From the NCBI GenBank assembly GCA_031292465.1, contig JARLHB010000303.1, positions 1-11,755 of the forward strand: a DNA stretch of 11,755 nt. Direction: 5' to 3'. Of this stretch, positions 1-7,243 are shown one piece after another. Within the stretch, counting starts at the first letter, position 1. Each line of letters opens with the position of its first letter. The DNA is from Ignavibacteriaceae bacterium (lineage in GTDB: Bacteria; Bacteroidota; Ignavibacteria; Ignavibacteriales; Ignavibacteriaceae). Under the pieces are notes generated by a model. That model searched no databases. It saw only the letters and a program-made list of their open reading frames with translations, and was not told the DNA's origin. The translations under genes were made by a program, and so were the position numbers.

Positions 1-705
1 GAAACCGTATGTTTCCCAGGGCAGGTTGGCAACATCTTTTGAAAGTTTAACCGGGGTAATATTTTCAACGCCGTTTACGATATGGTCGCTCGGGTCTATG
101 GTAAAAGTTCTGTATCCTGTTTTAACCATCATGTCAACATCCGCTTTAGTTTTCAGATGGTCTGCATCTGCGCCATACCCATCTTTATAACCTTCCTGTA
201 ATACTGCCCAAACAGCGGCATCAATAACATTTTCTGCCGTCCTGTTAGTGCGGGTTAGCTCTCTTATTGACTGCTGGGCAAAAATTGGTTTAAATTTATA
301 TCCTCTTAATGAACGGATATGGCCTGCATTTGCCAGCCCGAGCCTGTCTCCGAACCCGAATGAGTTTGTTAATCCGATTGTTACCGGGCGTGTAAAATCA
401 AAATGCTTTTGTATTATTTCTGAATTGGCATGGTTAAGCGGGCATTTTTTCAAAAATATTTCCGAGGAATCAATTTTTATTGTAATTAATTCACCATCAA
501 ACAGACTTATTGTTTTATCATCTTTTGATAAAGATAATATGTAAAGATGTTTATTTATTCCTTCTTTTCCTATAAAGGTTAGAACATTGTCTATGTTATT
601 GAAAGAATTAAGGTATGCTTTTATATCGAAAGTTCTATTAAACTTAAGCATCTCAGGGTCATCACTTTTTTCAAACAGCTTATTTTTAATATCGTCTATG
701 ATCAT
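1..705 (-). CDS. uxaE: Tagaturonate/fructuronate epimerase UxaE (N-terminal part, cut by window edge)
   Basis: Partial gene: 235 codons are visible from the ATG at 705 to the window edge, with no stop, so the C-terminal part is missing. Translated by hand, it contains the hallmark blocks I associate with the UxaE family: GFGDRLGLA (residues 117-125), PIFAQQSIREL (140-150), GYGADADHLKT (176-186) and FTIDPSDH (201-208). Its acidic and histidine residues are suitable for metal and substrate binding. UxaE, characterised in Thermotoga maritima, interconverts D-tagaturonate and D-fructuronate in the cytoplasm and so joins the galacturonate and glucuronate routes. A GGTGAG-type ribosome site sits just upstream of the ATG. 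The gene lies 70 bases downstream of the transporter and is probably the seventh gene of the hexuronate operon. Family assignment is from recalled motifs, not an alignment. A different sugar-acid epimerase of the same family is the main alternative. Confidence 0.83.
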   Translation of the reverse strand, partial: MIIDDIKNKLFEKSDDPEMLKFNRTFDIKAYLNSFNNIDNVLTFIGKEGINKHLYILSLSKDDKTISLFDGELITIKIDSSEIFLKKCPLNHANSEIIQKHFDFTRPVTIGLTNSFGFGDRLGLANAGHIRSLRGYKFKPIFAQQSIRELTRTNRTAENVIDAAVWAVLQEGYKDGYGADADHLKTKADVDMMVKTGYRTFTIDPSDHIVNGVENITPVKLSKDVANLPWETYGF

Positions 706-775
706 CTTCTCACCAAATTAGTTATTATAAAAATGTTTTTAATTAAAATAGTTGTATTAACCGAATTATAAAGTA

Positions 776-2077
776 TTATATTTTTGCTGTTTCCATTCTT
801 GGCACAAGTAAATGGAAGATAAGGAAAGCCAGCAAATAGGCTGAACCGGAAATGATAAATAATGATAAGTACGAGCCTGTAAATTGCAATATTAATCCGG
901 TTGAAATCTGGAATAACGCCCCGCCGATTGCCCCGGCCGTACCGCCAAGCCCTACAATTGAACCAACTGCTTTTTTAGGAAACATATCCGATGCAGTTGT
1001 AAAAATATTTGCGGACCATCCCTGATGGGATGCCGCTGCAAGGCCGATTAGAAATACTGAAGTCCATAATGAAACATTTGAAGCAATTACAATCGGTACA
1101 ATAAGCACTGCACATATAATCATTACTACTTTTCTGCTTTTATTAACCGTCCATCCGAGACTGATAAATTTGCCGGAGAGCCAGCCTCCGCCGATACTGC
1201 CTATACTTGTCATAGTATAGATTACTATAAGCGGCCATCCCATATTGGTTAAGTTTAAGCCATATTTATGGCTTAAAAATCCGGGCAGCCAGAATAAATA
1301 AAAATACCAGATAGGATCGGTAAGAAATTTACCTATTACAAAGGCCCAGGCTTGTTTGTACTTGAGGAGTTTTAGCCATGGAATACTTTCTTTTACTTCT
1401 TCCTCCTTATCACTTAGGATGTACTCGAGTTCTTTACGATTAACTTTTTTGTGTAGTTCTGGCTTTTCATACATGAAGTACCAGAAAATCAACCATATAA
1501 AGCCCAATGCACCTGTAACAATAAATGCACTTTGCCATCCGTATGTTAAGGTAAGCCATGGAACAACAATGGGTGCAAATACTGCCCCGATATTACAGCC
1601 TGAATTAAACAATCCGGTTGCAAACGCCCTTTCTTTTTTAGGAAACCATTCTGCAATTGATTTAATAGCGGCGGGGAAGTTGCCCGCTTCGCCTAAACCC
1701 AATGAAGCGCGTGCAATGCCAAATCCAAATGGTGTCCCTGCAAATGAATGTGCCATAGCTGCAAGGCTCCATACGAATACAGAAACCGAGTAAGTTATTT
1801 TTGTGCCGTATTTGTCAATCAGGCTGCCGAAAAAAGTCTGGCCTAATGCGTAAGCAGTTGTGAATGCAGCTATAATTAATCCGTATTCAGCTTCAGTCCA
1901 CCCTATTTTTACCTGCAAGACCGGCTTAAGCAGTCCAAGTACGTTTCTATCAATGTAATTGATAGTTGTAGCAAAAAATAAAAGTATACATATGGACCAA
2001 CGGTAAGAGGTGGCCTTTACAGACTCCTCTGAAATATTAGGTGTAGATGTATTATTTGCGGCATTATTTATCGCCAT
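776..2077 (-). CDS. exuT: MFS hexuronate transporter, ExuT-like (anion:cation symporter family)
   Basis: A 433-residue inner-membrane permease of the major facilitator superfamily with about 12 hydrophobic segments and an amphipathic N-terminal tail (residues 1-26). Visible signatures are NYIDRN in the first membrane segment (40-45), the DKYGTK loop between segments 2 and 3 (88-93, an MFS motif-A variant), GEAGNFPAAIKSIAEWFP (129-146) followed by KKER, and a charged central loop near 200-225. The second half carries SHQGWSANIFTTASDMFPKK (350-369). These match the anion:cation symporter family that includes E. coli ExuT. Import of galacturonate and/or glucuronate with protons or sodium is inferred from family and position. 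The gene sits between kdgK and uxaE in a hexuronate operon. The start at 2077 has AGGGA ten bases upstream. The gap to kdgK (178 bases) holds two inverted repeats, so its expression may be set separately. Some relatives carry other sugar acids, so the exact substrate is not certain. Confidence 0.88.
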   Translation of the reverse strand: MAINNAANNTSTPNISEESVKATSYRWSICILLFFATTINYIDRNVLGLLKPVLQVKIGWTEAEYGLIIAAFTTAYALGQTFFGSLIDKYGTKITYSVSVFVWSLAAMAHSFAGTPFGFGIARASLGLGEAGNFPAAIKSIAEWFPKKERAFATGLFNSGCNIGAVFAPIVVPWLTLTYGWQSAFIVTGALGFIWLIFWYFMYEKPELHKKVNRKELEYILSDKEEEVKESIPWLKLLKYKQAWAFVIGKFLTDPIWYFYLFWLPGFLSHKYGLNLTNMGWPLIVIYTMTSIGSIGGGWLSGKFISLGWTVNKSRKVVMIICAVLIVPIVIASNVSLWTSVFLIGLAAASHQGWSANIFTTASDMFPKKAVGSIVGLGGTAGAIGGALFQISTGLILQFTGSYLSLFIISGSAYLLAFLIFHLLVPRMETAKI

Positions 2078-2147
2078 TATGGATTATCCCTTTTGTTAGT
2101 TAATATGAAGTGTTGAGGGGTTGCAGATGCTATCTATAATATGCTTC

Positions 2148-2162
2148 CTGTTTATAAAACAG
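2148..2162. other. Small perfect inverted repeat (6-bp arms, 3-base loop) in the kdgK-exuT gap
   Basis: The sequence reads CTGTTT-ATA-AAACAG, a perfect 6-bp stem with a 3-base loop. In the minus-strand transcript it would lie after the larger hairpin at 2171-2220 and about 70 bases before the transporter ATG. No T-run follows it, so it is not a standard terminator. It may act with the larger hairpin as an intercistronic RNA structure, or be chance in AT-rich DNA. Confidence 0.4.
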
Positions 2163-2170
2163 ATATGTAA

Positions 2171-2220
2171 AATAAGAATTCCTGCGTCCGCAGTTTATTC
2201 ACATTGCAGGAGTTCTTATT
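2171..2220. other. Long inverted repeat (15-base arms) between kdgK and exuT; candidate intercistronic hairpin
   Basis: The left arm AATAAGAATTCCTGC (2171-2185) is matched by GCAGGAGTTCTTATT (2206-2220), 14 of 15 positions complementary, around a 20-base loop. In minus-strand RNA the one imperfect pair is C-A; in plus-strand RNA it is a G-U wobble. Inside it, CTGC (2182-2185) can pair instead with GCAG (2190-2193) around GTCC, giving a competing small hairpin. On the minus strand the stem ends in a U-rich run (CTTATTTTACAT), so partial termination or a processing/stability role that lowers transporter expression relative to the enzymes is possible. The function is inferred; the pairing is seen directly. 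Confidence 0.6.
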
Positions 2221-2255
2221 ACATGAGATCAGTATTCTGTATAAATAGAGTGTAA

Positions 2256-3290
2256 TTATCTTTCCACTCTTCCGGAGCCGCTTCCTTTAGCAAGTTTATC
2301 AACTTCGTCAATTGAAACCAGGTTAAAATCGCCTGGTATCGTGTGTTTCAGGCAGGAAGCAGCAACAGCAAATTCAAGAGCGTCTTTGGTATTTTCTTTT
2401 TTCAGCAGGCCGTATATCAATCCGCTTGCAAAAGAGTCTCCTCCTCCAACGCGGTCAACAATTTGGATATCATACCTTTTGGAACGGTATGGCTCTTTAC
2501 AATCCTTATCATCAATAAGCAGTGCGCTCCAGCCGTTTCTTGAAGCAGAAAAACTTTCTCTTAAAGTAATTGCAACAGCTTTGAAGTTAAATTGCTCTTT
2601 CAAAGCTTTGGCCATTATAAAATATCCCTTCTCATCCAGTTCGCCGCTTTCTACATTTGTTTTACCTGCTTTAAAGCCTAAGCTTTTTTCGGCGTCTTCT
2701 TCATTTGCTATGCAGACATCCACATATTTCATAAGAGGAATCATAACGGATTGCGCCTTTTGCGGCGACCATAACTTTGCGCGGAAATTAAGATCTGCAC
2801 TGACTATTGCTCCATTTTTTTTAGCAGCTTCACAAGCCGCGGCCAAAGACTGTTGAACGGTTTCGCCTAAAGCGGGTGTTATTCCTGTCCAATGAAACCA
2901 TTTAACGCCCTTAAAAATATTATCCCAGTCCAGTTCATCTTTGCCTAAGGTCGTTACAGAAGATCCGGCCCTGTCATAAATAACCTTGGAAGCTCTCTGG
3001 CTGGCGCCGGTTTCAAGAAAATAGATTCCAACTCTGTCGCCGCCTCTCACGATGTAGTCAGGCTTTACACCGAATCTTCTCATACTGTTAACAGCAGCCT
3101 GGCCAATTTCATGCTTGGGAAGCTTTGAAATAAAATAGCTGTCGAATCCGTAATTAGATAATGCGACTGCTACGTTAGCTTCGCCGCCGCCGTAATTAAC
3201 ATCAAAACTTTGTGATTGAACAAACCTGCTGTATCCCGGGGTTGATAACCTGAGCATTATCTCTCCCATTGTTGCCACTTTTTCAGACAT
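2256..3290 (-). CDS. kdgK: 2-keto-3-deoxygluconate kinase (PfkB/ribokinase family)
   Basis: A 344-residue cytoplasmic PfkB-family sugar kinase. It phosphorylates 2-keto-3-deoxygluconate with ATP to KDPG, the substrate of the aldolase encoded just upstream. The N-terminal PfkB signature GGGEANVAVALSNYG spans residues 34-48. The C-terminal signature DRVGGGDSFASG spans 279-290; its Asp285 would be the catalytic base and the GGG the anion hole. The length suits the family, and the GSGRVER tail resembles KdgK relatives I recall from this bacterial group. A strong GGAGGA site (3299-3304) eight bases before the ATG at 3290 fixes the start. It lies 57 bases downstream of kdgA, in the expected KDG-to-KDPG-to-pyruvate arrangement. 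PfkB kinases vary in substrate, but the context makes KDG much the best choice. Confidence 0.92.
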   Translation of the reverse strand: MSEKVATMGEIMLRLSTPGYSRFVQSQSFDVNYGGGEANVAVALSNYGFDSYFISKLPKHEIGQAAVNSMRRFGVKPDYIVRGGDRVGIYFLETGASQRASKVIYDRAGSSVTTLGKDELDWDNIFKGVKWFHWTGITPALGETVQQSLAAACEAAKKNGAIVSADLNFRAKLWSPQKAQSVMIPLMKYVDVCIANEEDAEKSLGFKAGKTNVESGELDEKGYFIMAKALKEQFNFKAVAITLRESFSASRNGWSALLIDDKDCKEPYRSKRYDIQIVDRVGGGDSFASGLIYGLLKKENTKDALEFAVAASCLKHTIPGDFNLVSIDEVDKLAKGSGSGRVER

Positions 3291-3298
3291 TTATAATT

Positions 3299-3304
3299 TC
3301 CTCC
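3299..3304 (-). promoter_or_regulatory. Strong ribosome binding site of kdgK
   Basis: GGAGGA on the minus strand, eight bases before the kdgK ATG. It is the best Shine-Dalgarno match in the cluster and confirms the start at 3290. Confidence 0.7.
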
Positions 3305-3347
3305 GATTTTAAATTTTTAATAATACCATTCATGCAGAATAAGTATC

Positions 3348-3995
3348 TTAAGATTGTTTAGCTTTCCTGATGCTTTCCATAAGCAATTTTGCATTGTCAG
3401 TCAATACTTTGTAATTGCCTTCAGATATAGCTTGCTTTGATAGTAAAGCGGAACCAACACCAACTGCACACGCGCCAGCTTTAAGCCATTCTCCGGCATT
3501 AGTAAGGCTAACACCGCCTGTAGGCATAAGTTTTAAGTGCGGCATAGGAGCCAGGATACCTTTGAAAAATGCCATGCCCACTACATCGGCGGGGAATATC
3601 TTTATTATATCAGCGCCTGCTTCATAGGCAGTCAAAGCTTCGGTCGGCGTAAATGCCCCCGGCATTACCGGTATATTATTCTTATGTGCAGCGTCAATTA
3701 TTTCTTTTTTAAATATTGGGCTTACAACATATTTTGCGCCTGCATCTATAGCTTTTTGAGCAGTTACTGCATCCAGTACACTTCCTACACCGATATTCAT
3801 ATAGCTGCCGATTTCAGAAGACGCCGTTTTAATTACATTTATTGCGTCCGGAATAGTCATTGTTATTTCAATTCCTGTTACGCCGCCTTCATATATTGCC
3901 TGTGCAACTTTTATTAATTTATTCGGATCAGCCAGTCTTATAACTGCTATAGCGCCGCAATTAATTAATGAACTTATAGTTTCTTCTTTTGACAT
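3348..3995 (-). CDS. kdgA: KDPG aldolase (2-dehydro-3-deoxy-phosphogluconate aldolase)
   Basis: A class I aldolase of the KDPG/KHG family that cleaves 2-keto-3-deoxy-6-phosphogluconate into pyruvate and glyceraldehyde-3-phosphate, the last step of hexuronate breakdown. Counting from the start used here, it is 215 residues, a normal length for this small TIM-barrel enzyme. It shows AVIR with Arg20, GIEIT with Glu43 (catalytic acid/base), GVGSVLD (69-75), DIIKIFPAD with the Schiff-base Lys132, and the phosphate-binding PTGGVS (158-163). I chose the ATG at 3995 because AAGGA (4001-4005) lies five bases before it. An in-frame ATG six bases earlier (4001) would overlap that ribosome site. The gene begins within 20 bases of the uxaB stop, so the two are probably co-translated. 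The KHG aldolase activity common in this family cannot be excluded. Confidence 0.93.
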   Translation of the reverse strand: MSKEETISSLINCGAIAVIRLADPNKLIKVAQAIYEGGVTGIEITMTIPDAINVIKTASSEIGSYMNIGVGSVLDAVTAQKAIDAGAKYVVSPIFKKEIIDAAHKNNIPVMPGAFTPTEALTAYEAGADIIKIFPADVVGMAFFKGILAPMPHLKLMPTGGVSLTNAGEWLKAGACAVGVGSALLSKQAISEGNYKVLTDNAKLLMESIRKAKQS

Positions 3996-4000
3996 TTCCA

Positions 4001-4005
4001 TCCTT
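4001..4005 (-). promoter_or_regulatory. Ribosome binding site deciding the kdgA start
   Basis: AAGGA on the minus strand overlaps the upstream ATG at 4001 and sits five bases before the ATG at 3995. Spacing therefore favours the second ATG, which makes the protein two residues shorter. Confidence 0.6.
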
Positions 4006-4013
4006 AGAATTAT

Positions 4014-5501
4014 TTATTTCTTTAGTAATTTTATAATTGATTCACGCACACCTGATTGGCAGATTGCCGTAAAATATTCGGTAACTTTATCTGTCATTCC
4101 TTCAACAAGATTCAGGTCTACATCCCAAAAGTCCTTGTTTGAAAGTACCTTTGCTACAGCGGTACGGGCATCTGTTATGCTGCTTAATTCCTTAAAATAG
4201 TTTATAACAGCATCGTCGTCGTTAAGCTGATAGTCTCTTAGTTTAGCTTCGCCTGAAAATTTATTTTTATAAAATAGTATTAATGCAGCCAGAGAAAATG
4301 TTAGTGCATCAGGCAGGCGCTTATTTGCCTTCTGATATTCAAGCAGAGAGGGCAGTACCCTTACCTTGAATTTTGAAACGGAATTCAGCGCTATTGAAAG
4401 CAGATAATGTTTAATAAATGGGTTCCGGAACCTTCCAAATATTTCCTTTGCAAATTCAAGTTTCTTTTCTTCAGGAAAATTCAGCACGGGTATTATTTCT
4501 TTAAAAAGCGCTTCATTCAAATATTTACCGATTACCTCATCGTTAACTGAATCTCTTACTGTATCATTACCTGCAAGGAACGAAGGAATTGTAAATGTTG
4601 TATGAGAGCCGTTTAATATTCTTACCTTCAGAGTCCTGTACTTCTGCAAATCATTTGTCCATGCAACATTTAAACCAGCTTTGGCAAAAGGCAGTTCATC
4701 TTTAATCTTTTCATCGCCTTCAATAACCCACAAATGGAATATCTCTGCAGCTACAATAACTTTATCTTCATAGCCAAGCTTTTCAGTAATTTCTTTTATT
4801 TCATCTTTCGGATATCCGGGTACTATTCTGTCCACAAGTGTATTGCAGAAGTAGTTTGCATTTTCAATCCAGTTTATAAAATCTTTCCCAAGTTTCCAGT
4901 CTTCAGCATGGCGAAGGATATATTTTTTAAGAGTGCTTCCGTTATTTTCAATTAGCTCACAAGCCAGAATTATAAGGCCTTTATTAGCATCGCCATTGAA
5001 CTTCTTAAAACGTTCATACAGGAATGCAGCGGCTTTAGCAGGAAAAGTTGAAGGGCAGGCATCTTCCGGGAATGGTAAATTACTATACGCTATTCCCGCT
5101 TCAGTAGTGTTTGAAACCATATATCTTAGTTCCGGGTTTGCAGCGCACTCAAGAAAACCTTTCCAGTCTTCATATGGATTTAATCCTCTGCTTACTGAAG
5201 TGATAATTTCAGTCTTCTCAATTTCTTTACCTTGTTGTATGCCGCGTAAGAGGAGTGTGTATAATCCGTCCTGTTCGTTTATAGTGTTTACCATCCCTTT
5301 TTCAAGCGGCTGAACAAGAACTACTCTTCCGTTAAACAGGCCCTGCTTATTTAATTCATTAAACTGCCAGTCAACGAAAGCTCTTAGAAAATTACCTTCG
5401 CCGAACTGGATTACTTTTTCAGGCATGTTTTCTAACGGGCCTATTGATATATCCTTTGATTTGATGTCGTTTGATAATATGTGATTTTTATTTAACTGCA
5501 T
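4014..5501 (-). CDS. uxaB: Tagaturonate reductase (altronate oxidoreductase), UxaB
   Basis: A 495-residue NAD-dependent enzyme of the polyol-specific long-chain dehydrogenase family. It reduces D-tagaturonate to D-altronate in the cytoplasm. The N-terminal cofactor region holds IQFGEGNFLRAFVDW (31-45), and NTTEAG (131-136) and CNTLVDRIVPGYP (219-231) follow. The catalytic Lys-Asn-His set appears in KVRILNGSHT as Lys292, Asn297 and His300, with the spacing known for this family. The C-terminal block RFRNPFIKHYLLSIALN (357-373) matches the E. coli UxaB sequence I recall. These features fit UxaB better than the fructuronate reductase UxuB. The gene lies between uxaA and kdgA. Its nearest purine-rich site (GAGG) is about 14 bases upstream of the ATG, a poor spacing, so the start at 5501 rests mainly on alignment with the family N-terminus. 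Confidence 0.93.
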   Translation of the reverse strand: MQLNKNHILSNDIKSKDISIGPLENMPEKVIQFGEGNFLRAFVDWQFNELNKQGLFNGRVVLVQPLEKGMVNTINEQDGLYTLLLRGIQQGKEIEKTEIITSVSRGLNPYEDWKGFLECAANPELRYMVSNTTEAGIAYSNLPFPEDACPSTFPAKAAAFLYERFKKFNGDANKGLIILACELIENNGSTLKKYILRHAEDWKLGKDFINWIENANYFCNTLVDRIVPGYPKDEIKEITEKLGYEDKVIVAAEIFHLWVIEGDEKIKDELPFAKAGLNVAWTNDLQKYRTLKVRILNGSHTTFTIPSFLAGNDTVRDSVNDEVIGKYLNEALFKEIIPVLNFPEEKKLEFAKEIFGRFRNPFIKHYLLSIALNSVSKFKVRVLPSLLEYQKANKRLPDALTFSLAALILFYKNKFSGEAKLRDYQLNDDDAVINYFKELSSITDARTAVAKVLSNKDFWDVDLNLVEGMTDKVTEYFTAICQSGVRESIIKLLKK

Positions 5502-5568
5502 AAGCTTAACTTTTACCTCATTGAGTATTCGAATAAATCTTTGTTAAAGAGACAGGAATGGAGAAGAG

Positions 5569-7077
5569 CTAAAGAGTAACGCCTTCCTTCCAAATCGCTA
5601 TTTCTTTGTAACCGTTAATTTCATTTTTCATTTTTATTTTCCCCGATGCTGCATCAATAATAAACTTCAATAATTCCCCGGTAAGGTTTCCGATATTTTC
5701 TTCGCCATCCAGCAGTCTGCCGGCATTGAAGTCTATCCAGTTCGGCTTCCTGTTGAATATATCTGTGTTGGAGGATATTTTTACTGTGGGGACGGGGAAG
5801 CCAAGCGGAGTGCCTCTTCCTGTTGTAAACAGCAGCATTACAGCACCGCTTGCTGTCATAGCTGTAGATGATACGCCGTCGTTGCCGGGCGCTTTAATTA
5901 GCACTAAGCCGTTGCTATCGTCAGTTGAAAAAACTTCGCCGTAGTCCAATACTTTTGTAATACGTGATGTCCCGCCTTTTTGAATAGCGCCAAGCGATTT
6001 TTCTTCAAGTGTGGTTAGGCCGCCCTCTTTATTCCCGGGCGAAGGATTTTCATAAACAGGCTGGTTATGATCCGTAAAATATTTTTTAAAGCTGTTAATC
6101 ATGGAGACGATTTTGTTAAATGTATCTTTGTCCTTTGCCCGGTTCATTAATTGCTGTTCGGCTCCAAACATCTCAGGCACTTCCGTAAGAAGAACAGTCC
6201 CTTTGTATGATGTTAGAATATCTGTTATCCTTCCTACAAGTGCATTTGCCGTTATACCGGAAAATCCATCGGACCCGCCGCATTTAACGCCTATAACAAG
6301 TTCTGATAATGGTATTTCTTCGCGTTTATCTTTAATTATAATCTGAAATAATTCTTCAATCTTGTTAACGCCGGTTTCAATTTCGTCTGTAACATCCTGC
6401 GAATTAAAACTTCTTATCCTTTCAGTATCCGCATTACCAATTTTACTTAGCAGCGTACCCATCTGATTATTTTCGCACCCCAGCCCTAATATTAATACAG
6501 CGCCTGCATTCGGATTGTTTATCAATCCGGCAAGTACCCGTTGTGTATTAGTAAGATCATCGCCTAACTGGCTGCATCCATAAGGATGAGAGAAAGTAAA
6601 TACCCCGTCAAAGTTTTCAGATTTGAATTTCTCATTTGCAATTTTTGCAATTTTTTCTGCTGAAGAATTAACACAGCCAACAGTATTAATAATCCATATC
6701 TCATTCCGCGTACCGGCTTTGCCGTTTTTTCTTTTATAGCCCGAAAATGTCGGAATATTTTCTACGCTTTTTATAACATCTGATTTTACGGGATTATATT
6801 GGTATTCAATTACATCACTTAGATCTGTTTTAAGGTTATGGGAATGTACCCATTCACCTGTCTTCATGTCTGTAACGGCATGGCCAATTACATGGCCGTA
6901 TTTAATTACTTTTTCACCCGCTTTAATATCATGAATAGCAATTTTATGCCCTTTGTTAATATTTTCTGCTAAAGTAATTTCTATACCTTCCGGTAATATT
7001 TTTTCACCGGCAGTTAATAGTTCGACCGCTACAACAACATTATCGCTGTCATGTATTTTTATGAATTTCACTTTCAT
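5569..7077 (-). CDS. uxaA: Altronate dehydratase UxaA (full-length, two-domain)
   Basis: A 502-residue cytoplasmic dehydratase that converts D-altronate to 2-keto-3-deoxygluconate, typically iron-dependent. The N-terminal SAF-type domain (about 1-90) contains NKGHKIAIHDIKAGEKVIKYG (41-61). A linker then leads to the large UxaA/GarD catalytic domain from about 110. Conserved blocks are HPYGCSQLGDD (164-174), GLGCENNQ (198-205), CGGSDGFSGITANAL (266-280), TEVPEMFGAEQ (298-308) and NPSPGNKEGGLTTLE (344-358). The GVTL C-terminus equals that of E. coli UxaA as I recall it. The three Cys residues 168, 201 and 266 are likely metal or structural ligands. AGGA eight bases before the ATG supports the start at 7077. 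It is a fused single chain, unlike the split UxaA1/UxaA2 forms found in some lineages. It lies 67 bases upstream of uxaB. The same superfamily includes galactarate dehydratase, but the match here is specific to UxaA. Confidence 0.95.
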   Translation of the reverse strand: MKVKFIKIHDSDNVVVAVELLTAGEKILPEGIEITLAENINKGHKIAIHDIKAGEKVIKYGHVIGHAVTDMKTGEWVHSHNLKTDLSDVIEYQYNPVKSDVIKSVENIPTFSGYKRKNGKAGTRNEIWIINTVGCVNSSAEKIAKIANEKFKSENFDGVFTFSHPYGCSQLGDDLTNTQRVLAGLINNPNAGAVLILGLGCENNQMGTLLSKIGNADTERIRSFNSQDVTDEIETGVNKIEELFQIIIKDKREEIPLSELVIGVKCGGSDGFSGITANALVGRITDILTSYKGTVLLTEVPEMFGAEQQLMNRAKDKDTFNKIVSMINSFKKYFTDHNQPVYENPSPGNKEGGLTTLEEKSLGAIQKGGTSRITKVLDYGEVFSTDDSNGLVLIKAPGNDGVSSTAMTASGAVMLLFTTGRGTPLGFPVPTVKISSNTDIFNRKPNWIDFNAGRLLDGEENIGNLTGELLKFIIDAASGKIKMKNEINGYKEIAIWKEGVTL

Positions 7078-7121
7078 TTATATAATCCTACGGTAAATAA
7101 TGTGTTAAATGGAATATGTTA

Positions 7122-7134
7122 TTTCTAATAGAAA
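7122..7134. repeat. Short perfect palindrome upstream of uxaA
   Basis: TTTCTAATAGAAA has 6-base arms around a central A and lies 45-57 bases before the uxaA ATG. The position would suit an operator or a small internal promoter element. It is AT-rich and single-copy in the window, so chance is quite possible. Confidence 0.25.
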
Positions 7135-7179
7135 ATATGAAGGTAGTAATTTTGTATCTGGAATATATGTATGTAGTGA

Positions 7180-7217
7180 GCAGTCAACGCTCAATTTTTA
7201 TTTTAAACGTTAACTGC
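7180..7217 (-). other. Hairpin between uxaC and uxaA (10-bp stem)
   Basis: GCAGTCAACG (7180-7189) and CGTTAACTGC (7208-7217) form a 10-bp stem in minus-strand RNA, with one G-U wobble and an 18-base AT-rich loop. It begins 26 bases after the uxaC stop and no U-run follows it, so it is unlikely to be a full terminator. It could protect the uxaC message end or mark a processing site. Confidence 0.5.
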
Positions 7218-7243
7218 CCCTGTATGCCGGGATTAATGGATGC

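Noticed and set aside
248..544. Plus-strand 98-codon open frame opposite the epimerase gene
   Set aside because: It lies entirely antisense to a frame with clear UxaE motifs and has no family signature or ribosome site. The same applies to the other open frames lying antisense or out of frame within the recognised genes.
737..748. Perfect palindrome TTTTAATTAAAA in the exuT-uxaE gap
   Set aside because: It is built only of A and T, so it is a low-information palindrome expected by chance. It is not a convincing operator or terminator.
7202..7215. AAACGTTAAC palindrome-like core, with a similar AACGTT at 8685-8690 upstream of uxaC, as a possible LacI-type operator pair
   Set aside because: The shared core is only six bases and the flanks do not match. 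The first copy is also part of the uxaC-uxaA hairpin stem.
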